The position numbers and the translations under genes were made by a program. The notes beneath the pieces are model-generated. The model ran no database searches and was not told the DNA's origin. It saw only the letters and a program-made list of their open reading frames with translations. Shown piece by piece: positions 43,695 to 53,218 of a stretch of DNA of 64,000 bases. Each line of letters begins with the position of its first letter. Positions within the stretch are counted from its first letter, which is position 1. The stretch is from Anaeromicropila herbilytica (GTDB taxonomy: Bacteria; Bacillota; Clostridia; Lachnospirales; Lachnospiraceae): positions 3,387,001-3,451,000 of the forward strand of contig NZ_AP024169.1 in assembly GCF_016591975.1 (NCBI RefSeq), read 5' to 3'.

Positions 43695-45545
43695 TTACTT
43701 CGTTCTTCCATAGAATAATGAGTACTTATCCGATCTGCCAAGTTCTTCGCTCGGTGTCTTATCCACAATCAAAGTTGCTTTTAATAGAGATTCAATCTGT
43801 TGCCTCATTAAACTAACATTAAATCTATCCATTTCTCTACTTTCACTGTTCACCATCAAATAATCAGGCATCTGAATGAGCCCAATGACTGGAATTCTAG
43901 CTTCAAATAAAGGTTGACTTTCTCCAAATTCAAATTTATTGTGACCCCTTAGTGTCACGGTACGTATCATACTTCTACCTTCGATTGCTTTTTTCCATAT
44001 CGATTCCATTTGCTCATTTCCAGTATAAGTATATTCGGTTTGAATATCTCCGGTTGCTTTATATTCGCCACTTTCATTTTCCTTCCACTCCATGCTTCCT
44101 AAATGCTCCACTGTGATTCCTGCCACTGCTTTTATATTTCCATTTTTACCATCCCATAATTCTGGATGATGATTCATCCAAGTTGAAGTTGCCTGTGAAG
44201 TACCTTTGAATTCTGGTAAACGAAAATGTCCTGTGATAAACGCAAATACCATGGTACGCTCTGGCTGAATGTTCTGCTTCAGTAAATAACGTATCATTGA
44301 GAGCATTCCAACAGCACCATTCTCCTCCACAACATTTACTCCATCGGTATGTGAATTAATAATAATCGATTCCTTTTTATTTTTTCCCTCAATTGCTACA
44401 TAAAAGCTCTCTGTAAGTGCTTTCTTTTGTTTCTTAGCTTCTAAAATAACGGTTCCCTGTTCATTATTCTTCGCTGCTTCTATCACTTTCTTCCCATCTG
44501 TCTCATTTACCCATATTGCAGGTATTCCCATATATTCGTCCGTAAATGGCACATATTGATCTTCTACTTTTGAATCCGATACTCCCTTCCATACTAAAAT
44601 AACTGCTTTCGCACCCTTCTCTTTTGCCTTCTTTAGATTGGGATTTCTTAATACAGATGTCAATACCAAGTCACCATCCCCGGAGATAACTTTACTACTA
44701 CTCGGAAATCCATCTCTTTTATTCATAATAAGTCCAGTTGGAAGCTTTTTTATCGTATTAATTTCTACTACAGCAATTTTACCATTTACATTATTATAAT
44801 TACCCCTCTTGACATAGATAAGCTCTCCCGTAACTCCATTTTCATCAGTTTCACCCGAATATGGATAGGCTGATGATACATGAATCTCCTTCTGGTTAAT
44901 CAATAAAGCACTTCTTTTTTCTTCCCATTGATCCAACGTATAGATATCACTATGTAGTTTAAGCCCCATATCACTAAGTTGTTGTTTCAGCCACGAGATA
45001 AACTGTTCATGACCTCTTGAACCCGTTGTTCGACTTCCATATGAGTTCATCGTAATAATATCTTGTAACATACTTTCTTCTGAATCTAATTTATTATCAT
45101 CTATCATCACATTAACATCCTCCGCTATTTGTACTGAATCAGTAATTGGTTTTACATATAGGTTAAGCATGACACACACACTTACAACTAATACAGACAA
45201 AACATATAATACTTTTCCTGTTACAAGTATTACACCTCTCCTTCTTTCTTTTATTCTTAATGACCACACATTCCATAGAGATGCTATAACTAGTAATATT
45301 GTTCCAACAATAAGAAACAACATATTCTGTTTCATCAAGAATGCAAATTCTGCAATTAATATACCTCCATATATTAAATGTAATTTATGAAATTCTTTAT
45401 CGATAAATCTTATCATACCAATTACAATAATCATCATTAAGATAACTACTATAGAAATACTCGTTTCCTTACCGATCAATAAACTTTTACAGAATGCTAG
45501 CAATAAAAATATGATACCTAATACTGCTTGATATAACCTTTTCAT
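43695..45545 (-). CDS. Membrane-anchored M28-family peptidase-like protein
   Basis: This 616-aa protein has four or so N-terminal membrane segments (residues 1-130) and a large outward-facing region. A PA-type insert (residues ~230-345) precedes an M28 aminopeptidase-like domain. INSHTDGVNVVEENGAVGML carries the first metal ligands, with later VEHLGSME and a His in TLRGHNKFEFGE. Some canonical M28 ligands look altered (FITGHFRLPEF where a Glu-Glu pair is usual), so activity is uncertain. It is divergent from a TetR gene with a perfect palindrome between them. Confidence 0.75.
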   Translation of the reverse strand: MKRLYQAVLGIIFLLLAFCKSLLIGKETSISIVVILMMIIVIGMIRFIDKEFHKLHLIYGGILIAEFAFLMKQNMLFLIVGTILLVIASLWNVWSLRIKERRRGVILVTGKVLYVLSVLVVSVCVMLNLYVKPITDSVQIAEDVNVMIDDNKLDSEESMLQDIITMNSYGSRTTGSRGHEQFISWLKQQLSDMGLKLHSDIYTLDQWEEKRSALLINQKEIHVSSAYPYSGETDENGVTGELIYVKRGNYNNVNGKIAVVEINTIKKLPTGLIMNKRDGFPSSSKVISGDGDLVLTSVLRNPNLKKAKEKGAKAVILVWKGVSDSKVEDQYVPFTDEYMGIPAIWVNETDGKKVIEAAKNNEQGTVILEAKKQKKALTESFYVAIEGKNKKESIIINSHTDGVNVVEENGAVGMLSMIRYLLKQNIQPERTMVFAFITGHFRLPEFKGTSQATSTWMNHHPELWDGKNGNIKAVAGITVEHLGSMEWKENESGEYKATGDIQTEYTYTGNEQMESIWKKAIEGRSMIRTVTLRGHNKFEFGESQPLFEARIPVIGLIQMPDYLMVNSESREMDRFNVSLMRQQIESLLKATLIVDKTPSEELGRSDKYSLFYGRTK

Positions 45546-45610
45546 GTGTTATTTACTCTCCTTCTTTACTCTCAGTTCAGTTATATGCTCCAACGTTAAT
45601 ATCATTGCAT

Positions 45611-45652
45611 ATCGACATTACATTTGTAATGTCGATACCTCTGTAGTATAAT
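45611..45652 (+). promoter_or_regulatory. TetR operator overlapping promoter
   Basis: ATCGACATTACA and TGTAATGTCGAT are perfect 12-bp inverted arms around TT (45611-45636). The right arm contains TTGTAA (45624-45629), 17 bp before TATAAT at 45647-45652. The tetR promoter is therefore embedded in the operator. Repression of tetR and of the divergent peptidase is likely. Confidence 0.8.
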
Positions 45653-45723
45653 AGGAACTATATAGGAAAACAACATGAAATAACAATTCAATTACTATAA
45701 CGTACAAATCGAAAGGAAATGTA

Positions 45724-46287
45724 ATGTCAGATACAATCAAACGCTATTCCAATAAAGAAACAAACCGCTTAACAAGAGAAGCCATATGTACTGCGCTTGT
45801 ACTACTTATGAAGGACCAATCTTTTGAAAAGATAGGAATCACTGATATCGTAAGGCGCGCTGGTGTATCCAGAACAGCATATTATAGTAATTATTCAAGT
45901 AAACATGAGATATTATTCGATCTTGTTGATTCTCTCATATCGGAAGTCAATCAAAAACTGCTGCCTTATACCGATGAGAGAACAGGAAAAGCAAAGTACC
46001 CTAGAGAATTTATCAAGAATATGTTTGAAGTGCTTTATCAACAACGGAATATCTATAAAACATTGTATGACGCAAAATTCAACTATATCATTCTAGATCG
46101 ACTAAACCACAGTATGATAACCCATGTGCAGGATCAGTCAGAGGAGAATATATACCGTATTTATTTTAATGCTGGAGCTTTATATAATGTTTTTTCTAAA
46201 TGGATTCAATCTGATATGAGCAAAACAATTGAGGAAATGACTGAGATATGTCTTAAGATCTATCATACACCGATGTCTCAAGAGTAA
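45724..46287 (+). CDS. TetR/AcrR-family transcriptional regulator
   Basis: This 187-aa regulator has an N-terminal HTH at residues ~35-65 (IGITDIVRRAGVSRTAYYSN) and a helical C-terminal ligand domain. The start follows AAAGGAAATGTA. It is divergent from the M28-type membrane peptidase gene and 54 bp before a LUD-domain gene, which may be co-transcribed. The palindrome at 45611-45636 is its probable operator. Confidence 0.9.
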   Translation: MSDTIKRYSNKETNRLTREAICTALVLLMKDQSFEKIGITDIVRRAGVSRTAYYSNYSSKHEILFDLVDSLISEVNQKLLPYTDERTGKAKYPREFIKNMFEVLYQQRNIYKTLYDAKFNYIILDRLNHSMITHVQDQSEENIYRIYFNAGALYNVFSKWIQSDMSKTIEEMTEICLKIYHTPMSQE

Positions 46288-46341
46288 TGAAGACAAGATT
46301 ACTATTATTATCATATTGCACACAGAGGAGATAAGAATAAA

Positions 46342-46959
46342 ATGAATCAAAAAATAACTACTTTAATTCATAAACTAGAAAGTCATAACATGGCAGGATA
46401 TTTTGTAAATACACCTGAAGAATTACTTCTTCTGATAAAAGAACTGATACCTAACGGCTCTAGTGTTGGCAGTGGTGATTCTGTAACTTTGGAGGACACA
46501 GGAGTATTCGAGTATCTACGAAATGGTGATTATAATTTTTACGACAAATTCGCCTCCGACCTAACAAAAGAACAAAAGAGAGACATCTATCTACGTAATT
46601 TCACAGCTGATACATTTATCTCTAGCGCGAATGCCATCACCATAGATGGTGCAATCTTTAATATTGATGGAAATGGTAGCCGGGTAGCACCTATACTATA
46701 TGGCCCTAAGCAGGTTATTATTATTATAGGAATCAACAAAATCACAGATGATCTCGACTCGGCTATCAAAAGAACTAGGCAGATTGCTGCACCCTTGGAT
46801 GCAAAGCGCTTAGGGAAAAACACGCCTTGCACTTCATTGGGCCATTGTATTGATTGTAAGCATAAAGAACGAATCTGCAATGATTTCGTATTAATCACTG
46901 GACAATTTGTAAAAGATCGAATTAAGGTGATTATCCTTAATGAGAATGTGGGATATTGA
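46342..46959 (+). CDS. LUD-domain protein (LutC/YkgG-like)
   Basis: This 205-aa protein has the LUD (lactate utilisation) fold. Family features are GSSVGSGDSVTLEDTGV near residue 40, SSANAITIDGAIFNIDGNGS, VIIIIGINKI, and the C-terminal Cys-rich CTSLGHCIDCKHKERIC. Stand-alone members occur widely in anaerobes without LutA/LutB and have no settled function. A tetR gene precedes it, with GAGGAG upstream of the start. Confidence 0.88.
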   Translation: MNQKITTLIHKLESHNMAGYFVNTPEELLLLIKELIPNGSSVGSGDSVTLEDTGVFEYLRNGDYNFYDKFASDLTKEQKRDIYLRNFTADTFISSANAITIDGAIFNIDGNGSRVAPILYGPKQVIIIIGINKITDDLDSAIKRTRQIAAPLDAKRLGKNTPCTSLGHCIDCKHKERICNDFVLITGQFVKDRIKVIILNENVGY

Positions 46960-47046
46960 TTTTCGATTTGAGTTATTAGAAAGATGATAAATGTTCTTCA
47001 GATGATATATCATGTGTTTAAGAATACTTTGATAGTTAAGGTTAAA

Positions 47047-47070
47047 AGGCGGGTGATTAATCACCCGCCT
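47047..47070. terminator. Bidirectional terminator between LUD and chemoreceptor genes
   Basis: AGGCGGGTGA TTAA TCACCCGCCT is a perfect 10-bp stem with a TTAA loop, with TTTTAAC on the minus-strand side. It lies right behind the chemoreceptor stop. Confidence 0.85.
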
Positions 47071-47072
47071 AT

Positions 47073-48776
47073 CTATATCTTAAAGAGTCTTACAGCTGTC
47101 ATAAGTGAATCAACTGCATCCTTAACTTTTCCAGTTTCAACAACAGTTTTACTTGATTCTAAGGAAGACTCGTTGGCTCTTCCTGCTATATTAGTAGTTC
47201 CTTGTGCACCTTCATTTGTTGCTATTGCAACTCCAGATATTGCAGTAGTTATATTTTCAATAGAGGCCAATAATTGCTGAGAGGTAGAACTTAAATCTGC
47301 TACAATTTCATCCACTTTATTTGCATCGTTTGTATATTCATTTGTAGCCTTTAACATCTTCTGATAATCATTTACCACATTGACTGCCACAAACTGCATT
47401 AATTCCTTTGCATTATCGGATAAATTAGCAACTGCATTGAAGACTTGCTGATTAATTTGCTGCATCTGGTTTACCGTTCTTGTTGATTCATCTGCCAGAT
47501 TGCCAATTTCCCCTGCAACTACAGCGAATCCCTTACCAGCATCTCCAGCTCTTGCAGCCTCAATGGATGCATTAAGAGCTAATAGATTAGTCTGACTTGC
47601 AATATTAAGGATTCCATTTGCTAATTCATTAATTTTTGTTACTGCCTTCGATTCTTCCAAAGATTTTTCTAACTTTTCTTGTACCTGAATACGGATATTA
47701 CTGGCATCCTGCTGCGCTTTTTCAAAATCCTTTCTAAGTGCAGATGCACGATTATTAATTTCATCTACAGTAACTGCCCCGTCTTGCGCTTTCTGTGATA
47801 CATTTTGTACTGCTGAATTGATTTCTTCAACTGTAGCAGATACTTCTTCTGTTGACGCTGACGTTTCCTCCATTCCTGCTGATAACTCTTCAGTCGTTGC
47901 TGAAATGTCTTCGATATATCCATTCAATCGATATATATTTTCATTTACTGACTTTACAGAATCGTCTACTAGAATGGCACTGTCTGAAACACCATGAAAA
48001 GATTCTCTTATTTTATTAATGAAGCGATTCAATGCCTCTGCCATTGCACCAATCTCATCATTGCTCTTAACAATAATTTGACAGGTTAAATCATTATTCT
48101 TCTCAGCTTCTAGTAATCCTTTATGCATTATTTTAATAGGTTTTATAATCATTATGGATATCAACAAACTTAAAATAACCGCTACTACGCAAAATATGAT
48201 AACTGCAATAATTATGATTTTCTGAGTCATCTCAGCTGTTTTGGCAGAAGACTCAAGTAATCTTGACATCTGATTTTCTCGAAATACCTTATATTCAACC
48301 AATTTTTTATTTAACGTCTCAGCTGCAGGCACCATCTGATTTCTCATAACACTCAATACTTCACTATCTTTTCCTGCTTTGACTGCTGGTATAATACTAT
48401 CCGTTGCAATTTTTACATATGCATTATTTAATTCTTTCGATTCCTTACTTAATTCTTTTCCTTTTTTCGTAACAGAACTATTAATTAGCTTATCAAATAT
48501 TGCACCTGACTCTTCTGTCAAATCTGTAAATTGATTTACGAAAGATTCATCTTTCGTTATTACATATCCACGTAGTGCAGCAACTACTTTTGCTGAATTT
48601 TCAGTTACTTGATTTGTGTCCTTATACAATGGTAGATAACTACCATTAATATCACTTGCTGTAACTGCCATAGAATGAATCTTTAATAATGTAAATATGA
48701 GAAGAACTGTTGCAATTAATGTAATTCCTATAAATCCACCAAATATTTTGACCATAATACTACTTCGTTTTTTCAT
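47073..48776 (-). CDS. Methyl-accepting chemotaxis protein (4HB-type sensor)
   Basis: This 567-aa chemoreceptor has TM1 at residues ~10-30, an extracellular four-helix-bundle sensor (~35-185) and TM2 at ~188-212 (IIIIAVIIFCVVAVILSLLI). A HAMP domain follows (IMIIKPIKIMHKGL), then the signalling domain with tip NIASQTNLLALNASIEAARA and the flanking GKGFAVVAGEIGNLADEST. The Glu/Ser-rich helix ATTEELSAGMEETSASTEEV holds likely methylation sites. It stands alone with its own terminator. Confidence 0.93.
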   Translation of the reverse strand: MKKRSSIMVKIFGGFIGITLIATVLLIFTLLKIHSMAVTASDINGSYLPLYKDTNQVTENSAKVVAALRGYVITKDESFVNQFTDLTEESGAIFDKLINSSVTKKGKELSKESKELNNAYVKIATDSIIPAVKAGKDSEVLSVMRNQMVPAAETLNKKLVEYKVFRENQMSRLLESSAKTAEMTQKIIIIAVIIFCVVAVILSLLISIMIIKPIKIMHKGLLEAEKNNDLTCQIIVKSNDEIGAMAEALNRFINKIRESFHGVSDSAILVDDSVKSVNENIYRLNGYIEDISATTEELSAGMEETSASTEEVSATVEEINSAVQNVSQKAQDGAVTVDEINNRASALRKDFEKAQQDASNIRIQVQEKLEKSLEESKAVTKINELANGILNIASQTNLLALNASIEAARAGDAGKGFAVVAGEIGNLADESTRTVNQMQQINQQVFNAVANLSDNAKELMQFVAVNVVNDYQKMLKATNEYTNDANKVDEIVADLSSTSQQLLASIENITTAISGVAIATNEGAQGTTNIAGRANESSLESSKTVVETGKVKDAVDSLMTAVRLFKI

Positions 48777-49041
48777 ACCCTTTTTCCTCTCTTTCTAGTT
48801 TTTCTAATAAGCCTAACATTTTTTAAAGTATTCTAGCGCTTGAACCCCTGAAAATAAATGCCGGTCATGCTTAATTTCGATTAATTTCAACTTTATTAAA
48901 TGATAATAGACTTTTTTTGACACTATTTGATTTTATCACAATCACATCACATTGCTCGCCAAATTCATGTATGATAGTATGAATAATATAGTCATTTTCC
49001 GAGATTTCTATATCAATTATATAACGGAGGAGATTTATTTC

Positions 49042-50256
49042 ATGAATCATATCAATTCAAAAGAATACTTAGGTTTCTCTCAAGCTAAATATATTGAAAA
49101 TGATCCTGTGCAATATAAACTAAGGGCTAATGAGGTTATTTTTAGAGAAAGTCAGGAGGTACACTTTCATGATGATATAGAATTATTTTTTGTCATAGAT
49201 GGTAAAGCTACACTTAATGTAAATAATGAGCCAAATTCGATATCTTCTGGCAATCTGGTTATGCTAATGCCATATCATGTACACTCAATAATTCTTGATA
49301 GTAGTAGTTTACGAATCTACCAATGTTCAATCTCTTTGGGATTACTTTTATTATCATCCATATCCCGAGTAATAGAACAACATATATCCTATTCGCTTGC
49401 CTATGGTAATGTAGTTGTAAAACTGACTGGAAGAGAACAAGAATCCATGGGTAAAGATTTCGAAGAGATGATTAAAGAACTTCATAGCGATTGTCTATTC
49501 AACACAATGGTTGGATTGAATATCGTATCTAAAATCATTTTATTGTTTAGCAGAAATATAGCAACCAATATTATAGAATGTGAAACTCCTGATCACAGCA
49601 TAACATGGAAGTTAATGCAATATATGAACACGAACTTTAGCAATGATATAACTGCCAAAAGTCTGGCTACTAAGTTCTCTTTACCACCCCTCAAGATAAA
49701 CAATTATTTTTATCTTCTAACAGGCGAAAATCTCTCAACAAACTTGCACAGAACTCGAATTCGGTATGCTTGCAGTATGCTCCAATTCGATCAACTCTCA
49801 AGTAGTTACATTGGTAAATATGTAGGTTATAAGAATACATCCTCCTTCTTTCGAAAATTTAAAGAAATAAAAAATATGACACCAGATGAATATCGAAAAT
49901 CACACATTCCAAATGATATGACCTATAAATGTTTAAATAATTCATGGAAAATACTACTTTATATCTATGAACACTATGCCGAACCAATGAGTGAAACGTC
50001 TATCTCACAAGCATTGTTTCTGTCAACAGAAAACATACATACAGAACTTCTTTCTAATTTTGATATGTCATTACCTGATTTAATAACACAAATAAGATTG
50101 CAATATGCTTGCTCTTTTTTACTGGTATTAGATGCACCGATATTAAATATTGCATATCTGTCTGGTTTTTCTTCTGTAAGAACATTTAATAGATGTTTTA
50201 AAAAAATAATGGGCTATACTCCTCTCGAATTTAGAAAACAGAGGATTTCAAAATAA
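49042..50256 (+). CDS. AraC-family regulator with cupin sensor and two AraC HTH modules
   Basis: This 404-aa regulator has an N-terminal cupin-like sugar/ligand domain (VIFRESQEVHFHDDIELFFV) up to ~residue 150. Two AraC DNA-binding modules follow. The first (~190-290) ends in YIGKYVGYKNTSSFFRKFKE and MTPDEYRK. The second (~305-404) ends in ILNIAYLSGFSSVRTFNRCF and YTPLEFRK. Tandem AraC modules in one chain are unusual. The ATG at 49042 was chosen because GGAGGAG stands just before it; an upstream ATG 30 codons earlier lacks a site. A terminator follows. Target genes are not evident. Confidence 0.85.
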   Translation: MNHINSKEYLGFSQAKYIENDPVQYKLRANEVIFRESQEVHFHDDIELFFVIDGKATLNVNNEPNSISSGNLVMLMPYHVHSIILDSSSLRIYQCSISLGLLLLSSISRVIEQHISYSLAYGNVVVKLTGREQESMGKDFEEMIKELHSDCLFNTMVGLNIVSKIILLFSRNIATNIIECETPDHSITWKLMQYMNTNFSNDITAKSLATKFSLPPLKINNYFYLLTGENLSTNLHRTRIRYACSMLQFDQLSSSYIGKYVGYKNTSSFFRKFKEIKNMTPDEYRKSHIPNDMTYKCLNNSWKILLYIYEHYAEPMSETSISQALFLSTENIHTELLSNFDMSLPDLITQIRLQYACSFLLVLDAPILNIAYLSGFSSVRTFNRCFKKIMGYTPLEFRKQRISK

Positions 50257-50263
50257 TCCAAAT

Positions 50264-50297
50264 AAAGGGGCTGTATCAGTAACACAGCCCCTTTCAA
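50264..50297 (+). terminator. Rho-independent terminator after the AraC gene
   Basis: AAAGGGGCTGT and ACAGCCCCTTT form an 11-bp stem with a ~9-nt loop, followed by TTTCAAT. Confidence 0.85.
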
Positions 50298-50378
50298 TAC
50301 GTAACTTCATTGTATAATTATTACATTTTTTTATTCTTCCTCTACATCAACAAGAGATACCGATTTATAACATCATAA

Positions 50379-51464
50379 TCATTTCTTAAAGTAATAATTT
50401 TCATCTGTTTCTTTATATTTTACCATACCAATTTTCTCCGCAACTTTTATAGAAGCTATGTTATCTTTCTCAATCTCAGTCATTACATATAGAACATTTT
50501 TTTGTTTCTTAGCCCAATCAACCAAGGCTTTAATTCCTTCCGTTGCATATCCCTTGTTCTGATATTGTTCATCGATACCATAACCAACTTCTACCATACC
50601 TTCTTCATTAGGTTCACCTTTAAAACAAGCTCCACCAATTCGAATATTTTCATCCGATAATATAAAATTCCAGGTTCTAAGCCATAATAAATCTTCGTTC
50701 GGATAATGTTCTTGATGATACAAATATGCATAGTAGAAATCATTTGCCATCTCATCGCCACTATCCGTTTCTGCATTGTGCCTTAGACCTAATTTGTCTT
50801 CATACTTCCAAATACTATCTTTTAAAATACTCATATCTTCTAATGTATGGCATACTAACCTTAGTCTTTGCGTAATTAATTCTATCGATTGATTTTCACT
50901 TGAACTATTGTCGTTCATAGGTATTGTATTTTGTAAAGCCATTGCAGCTTTCACAGACTGAATCATAATAAGGCATGGGTTCCACTCATCCCATAGAGTA
51001 GGAAAACATTCTAATTTTCGAAATCCAATTCTCTCATAGAACAGGCGCGTTCTATCATACTCTTCATAATGCCCTTCATCCACAGTCTTCACCTGAACAT
51101 ACTCATACCCTTTGTTATATGCGTATTGGATAAAACGTTCAAATAATTTATGCCCTATTCTATGACGGTGATATTCCTTTAAGACTCCCATAACAAAGAC
51201 TTCCGCAGTATATTTACTTGTCTCTTTTAATACTATAAAACCAACATGTCGTCCATTCTTATAATAAGAGAAAAATGGCATCTTCTTACTTTCTTCTATG
51301 TAATGCTTCGTACTCTCTGGTACACCAAACCAATCAGGCAAATCCGTTAATATAGTTTGTGTAATTTCCTCTTTTTGCTCTGGATCTGATATCCATCTAA
51401 CTCCATCTTCGTAGTTCTCACGGGTTAGTTCATAATCAACGCTATCTACTCTTGTCTCACTCAT
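50379..51464 (-). CDS. Double GNAT acetyltransferase (GNAT + RimJ/RimL-type fusion)
   Basis: This 361-aa protein has two acetyltransferase folds in one chain. The N-terminal unit (1-170) has motif A VLKEYHRHRIGHKLFERFIQ. The C-terminal unit (~195-361) starts ITQRLRLVCHTLEDM and has YGIDEQYQNKGYATEGIKAL and VAEKIGMVKYKET as in RimJ/RimL proteins. GGAGG is 7 nt before the chosen ATG (a TTG directly upstream is less likely). The fusion may couple two modifications or one catalytic and one binding unit. Substrates are unknown. Confidence 0.85.
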   Translation of the reverse strand: MSETRVDSVDYELTRENYEDGVRWISDPEQKEEITQTILTDLPDWFGVPESTKHYIEESKKMPFFSYYKNGRHVGFIVLKETSKYTAEVFVMGVLKEYHRHRIGHKLFERFIQYAYNKGYEYVQVKTVDEGHYEEYDRTRLFYERIGFRKLECFPTLWDEWNPCLIMIQSVKAAMALQNTIPMNDNSSSENQSIELITQRLRLVCHTLEDMSILKDSIWKYEDKLGLRHNAETDSGDEMANDFYYAYLYHQEHYPNEDLLWLRTWNFILSDENIRIGGACFKGEPNEEGMVEVGYGIDEQYQNKGYATEGIKALVDWAKKQKNVLYVMTEIEKDNIASIKVAEKIGMVKYKETDENYYFKK

Positions 51465-51586
51465 CAAGTGACCTCCAAAATATGTATTGGAGGATTAATT
51501 TCCCTGAATCCTCCTTACAGGTTGTTTAGTATTTGTTCTAATAATCATCATTATAATCGACTTCCTTTCTTGTTGTATTTATTGGT

Positions 51587-51615
51587 ATTTTACTATAATC
51601 CTTTTCCATAATCAA
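51587..51615 (-). promoter_or_regulatory. Promoter of the double GNAT gene
   Basis: On the minus strand TTGATT (51615-51610) and TAAAAT (51592-51587) are 17 bp apart. This non-coding reading explains the 51468-51677 gap better than the short open frame there. Confidence 0.5.
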
Positions 51616-51677
51616 CCATTCTATTACAATCAAATGTTCTGTACTATTTGAAAAAACGCTAACTCTTCCAGTAAGGA

Positions 51678-52460
51678 TTATTTTTGTGACACTATTGATA
51701 TCCAAGCTGGCAACGCTGCCATAGGATTCTGTTCCCAATTGTTTATATTTATAAGCTCCTCCGGATTCTGTTTTACTAATTCATCATAAAAAAACCAAAA
51801 TGAAGCATTTACTGCTTGTAATTCTTCGATTTCCTTTATTGACAATTGGGCAGATACCATAGCATTCACTAAATCCTGCACTCGCCAATGACAATGAGGC
51901 ATTGTCTCTTCGTACGGCTTCACAATATGTGGATTCTTCCATGCTTCTCCTGAAAACGGACGATTGAATGGATGTATATCATACATAATTGAAAACCCTG
52001 ATGTTTTCAATACCCTATTTATGTTACGATACATCAAACCTAGATCTGCAATCCAAGAATGCGTACCATTAGATGTATATACCAGATCAAAACTGTTATT
52101 TTCAATATTCGAAAGTTGCATTGTATCATCACAGATAAATCGAATATTCAGGTTCAATTTATTGGCAATTTCTTGTGCATATGCTAATTGTTTATCGCTA
52201 ATATCTGCAGAAGTAACCTCAGCTCCTAATAATGCAAATGCAATTGCTGCATGATTATCTCCACTGGAAGGTAGTAATACTCTTTTTCCTTTCAGATTGG
52301 GGATATATTTATGAATCAGATTATATACTGCAGGATGAAAAGCAATTGCTGGATTTTTCACCAACTCTGCTATTTTTTCATCCGTTCTAAGAGACTGATA
52401 CCAATCTGAATTCGCTGTTTCGTTCCAACTATCTTTTACTTGTAGTAACCATTCTTCCAT
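51678..52460 (-). CDS. Class I SAM-dependent methyltransferase
   Basis: This 260-aa soluble methyltransferase has the Rossmann SAM site KRVLLPSSGDNHAAIAFALL near residues 59-78 (a variant of the GxGxG loop). Motif II acidic residues are in VTSADISDKQLAYA, and a later motif is NSFDLVYTSNG. The C-terminal substrate region contains HCHWRVQDLVNAM. Many Firmicutes encode a protein of this type annotated only by fold. It is monocistronic between a GNAT gene and an isochorismatase-like gene. Confidence 0.87.
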   Translation of the reverse strand: MEEWLLQVKDSWNETANSDWYQSLRTDEKIAELVKNPAIAFHPAVYNLIHKYIPNLKGKRVLLPSSGDNHAAIAFALLGAEVTSADISDKQLAYAQEIANKLNLNIRFICDDTMQLSNIENNSFDLVYTSNGTHSWIADLGLMYRNINRVLKTSGFSIMYDIHPFNRPFSGEAWKNPHIVKPYEETMPHCHWRVQDLVNAMVSAQLSIKEIEELQAVNASFWFFYDELVKQNPEELININNWEQNPMAALPAWISIVSQK

Positions 52461-52573
52461 TGTATTATCCTCATTTCCTAGTATAGGTATTTATAAATTA
52501 ACTTTCCTCAATCAACCTTTGAATTTCTTTATTTATTACAGTATACACCATTTTTTTCATATTTTCTACAATC

Positions 52574-52599
52574 AAAAAAAGAGAGTACTATGACTCTCT
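52574..52599 (-). terminator. Terminator overlapping the end of the isochorismatase-like gene
   Basis: On the minus strand AGAGAGT...ACTCTCT forms a short stem followed by seven T. The upstream arm lies inside the last codons and stop of the hydrolase gene. Confidence 0.75.
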
Positions 52600-53148
52600 A
52601 ATTTCCTTCGGCATTGCCTTCCACTCATCAACCGTCATTACATCGGCAAACATTCCATTTAAGGACGCCATAAATGCTTTATGCACCACTTCTGCCTCGA
52701 TTACATCGCCTTGAAATGATAAAGCTTTCGTCGTACATGCATCTTCAAGCAATATCACTGGATACCCATAATCCTGACAAGCCCTCACTGTTGTATCAAC
52801 GCACATATGTGACATCATTCCACCTATTACGATTTGCTGGGCCTCAAGCTTTTCTAGCATTTCTGCTAACTGAGTATTCAGAAAAGAACTTGGCTTCTCT
52901 TTCCATATTACATATTCTCCGTCCTGTGGTTGAACTCTATGATAGAATTCCCTAGAATGGCATGCTGACTCGGACTGATCCTCCTTATAAAACATATGTC
53001 CTACATGTATGACTGGTTCGTTGTTACCACGAAATACTTCTAACGCCTCAAAAGCCTTCTCTACAGCTCGTTGTGGTTGATATAAAAGATAGTTACCTTC
53101 TTCAAAATATACATTCTGAATGTCAATTAAAATTAATACTCGTTTCAT
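52588..53148 (-). CDS. Isochorismatase/nicotinamidase-family cysteine hydrolase
   Basis: This 186-aa amidohydrolase-fold enzyme has the triad Asp (LILIDIQNVYF), Lys (IWKEKPSSFLNT) and Cys (GGMMSHMCVDTTVRACQDYG), with the cis-peptide segment before the Cys. I set the start at the Met before KRVLILIDIQ, where GGAGGTAATT precedes the ATG; the longer frame adds 37 unsupported residues. It lies 70 bp after an HxlR regulator on the same strand, which probably controls it. The substrate is unknown. Confidence 0.9.
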   Translation of the reverse strand: MKRVLILIDIQNVYFEEGNYLLYQPQRAVEKAFEALEVFRGNNEPVIHVGHMFYKEDQSESACHSREFYHRVQPQDGEYVIWKEKPSSFLNTQLAEMLEKLEAQQIVIGGMMSHMCVDTTVRACQDYGYPVILLEDACTTKALSFQGDVIEAEVVHKAFMASLNGMFADVMTVDEWKAMPKEIRES

Positions 53149-53218
53149 AATTACCTCCATATAATCACTTTGTACTCTAATATATTGATAATTATAATGA
53201 TGTATTCTAGAATGTAAA

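Noticed and set aside
46587..46898. 103-codon minus-strand frame inside the LUD gene
   Set aside because: It is fully nested antisense to a recognised protein, with no start signal.
51538..51738. 66-codon minus-strand frame after the methyltransferase gene
   Set aside because: It starts inside the methyltransferase and has no ribosome site. The region contains a promoter-like TTGATT-17-TAAAAT for the GNAT gene.
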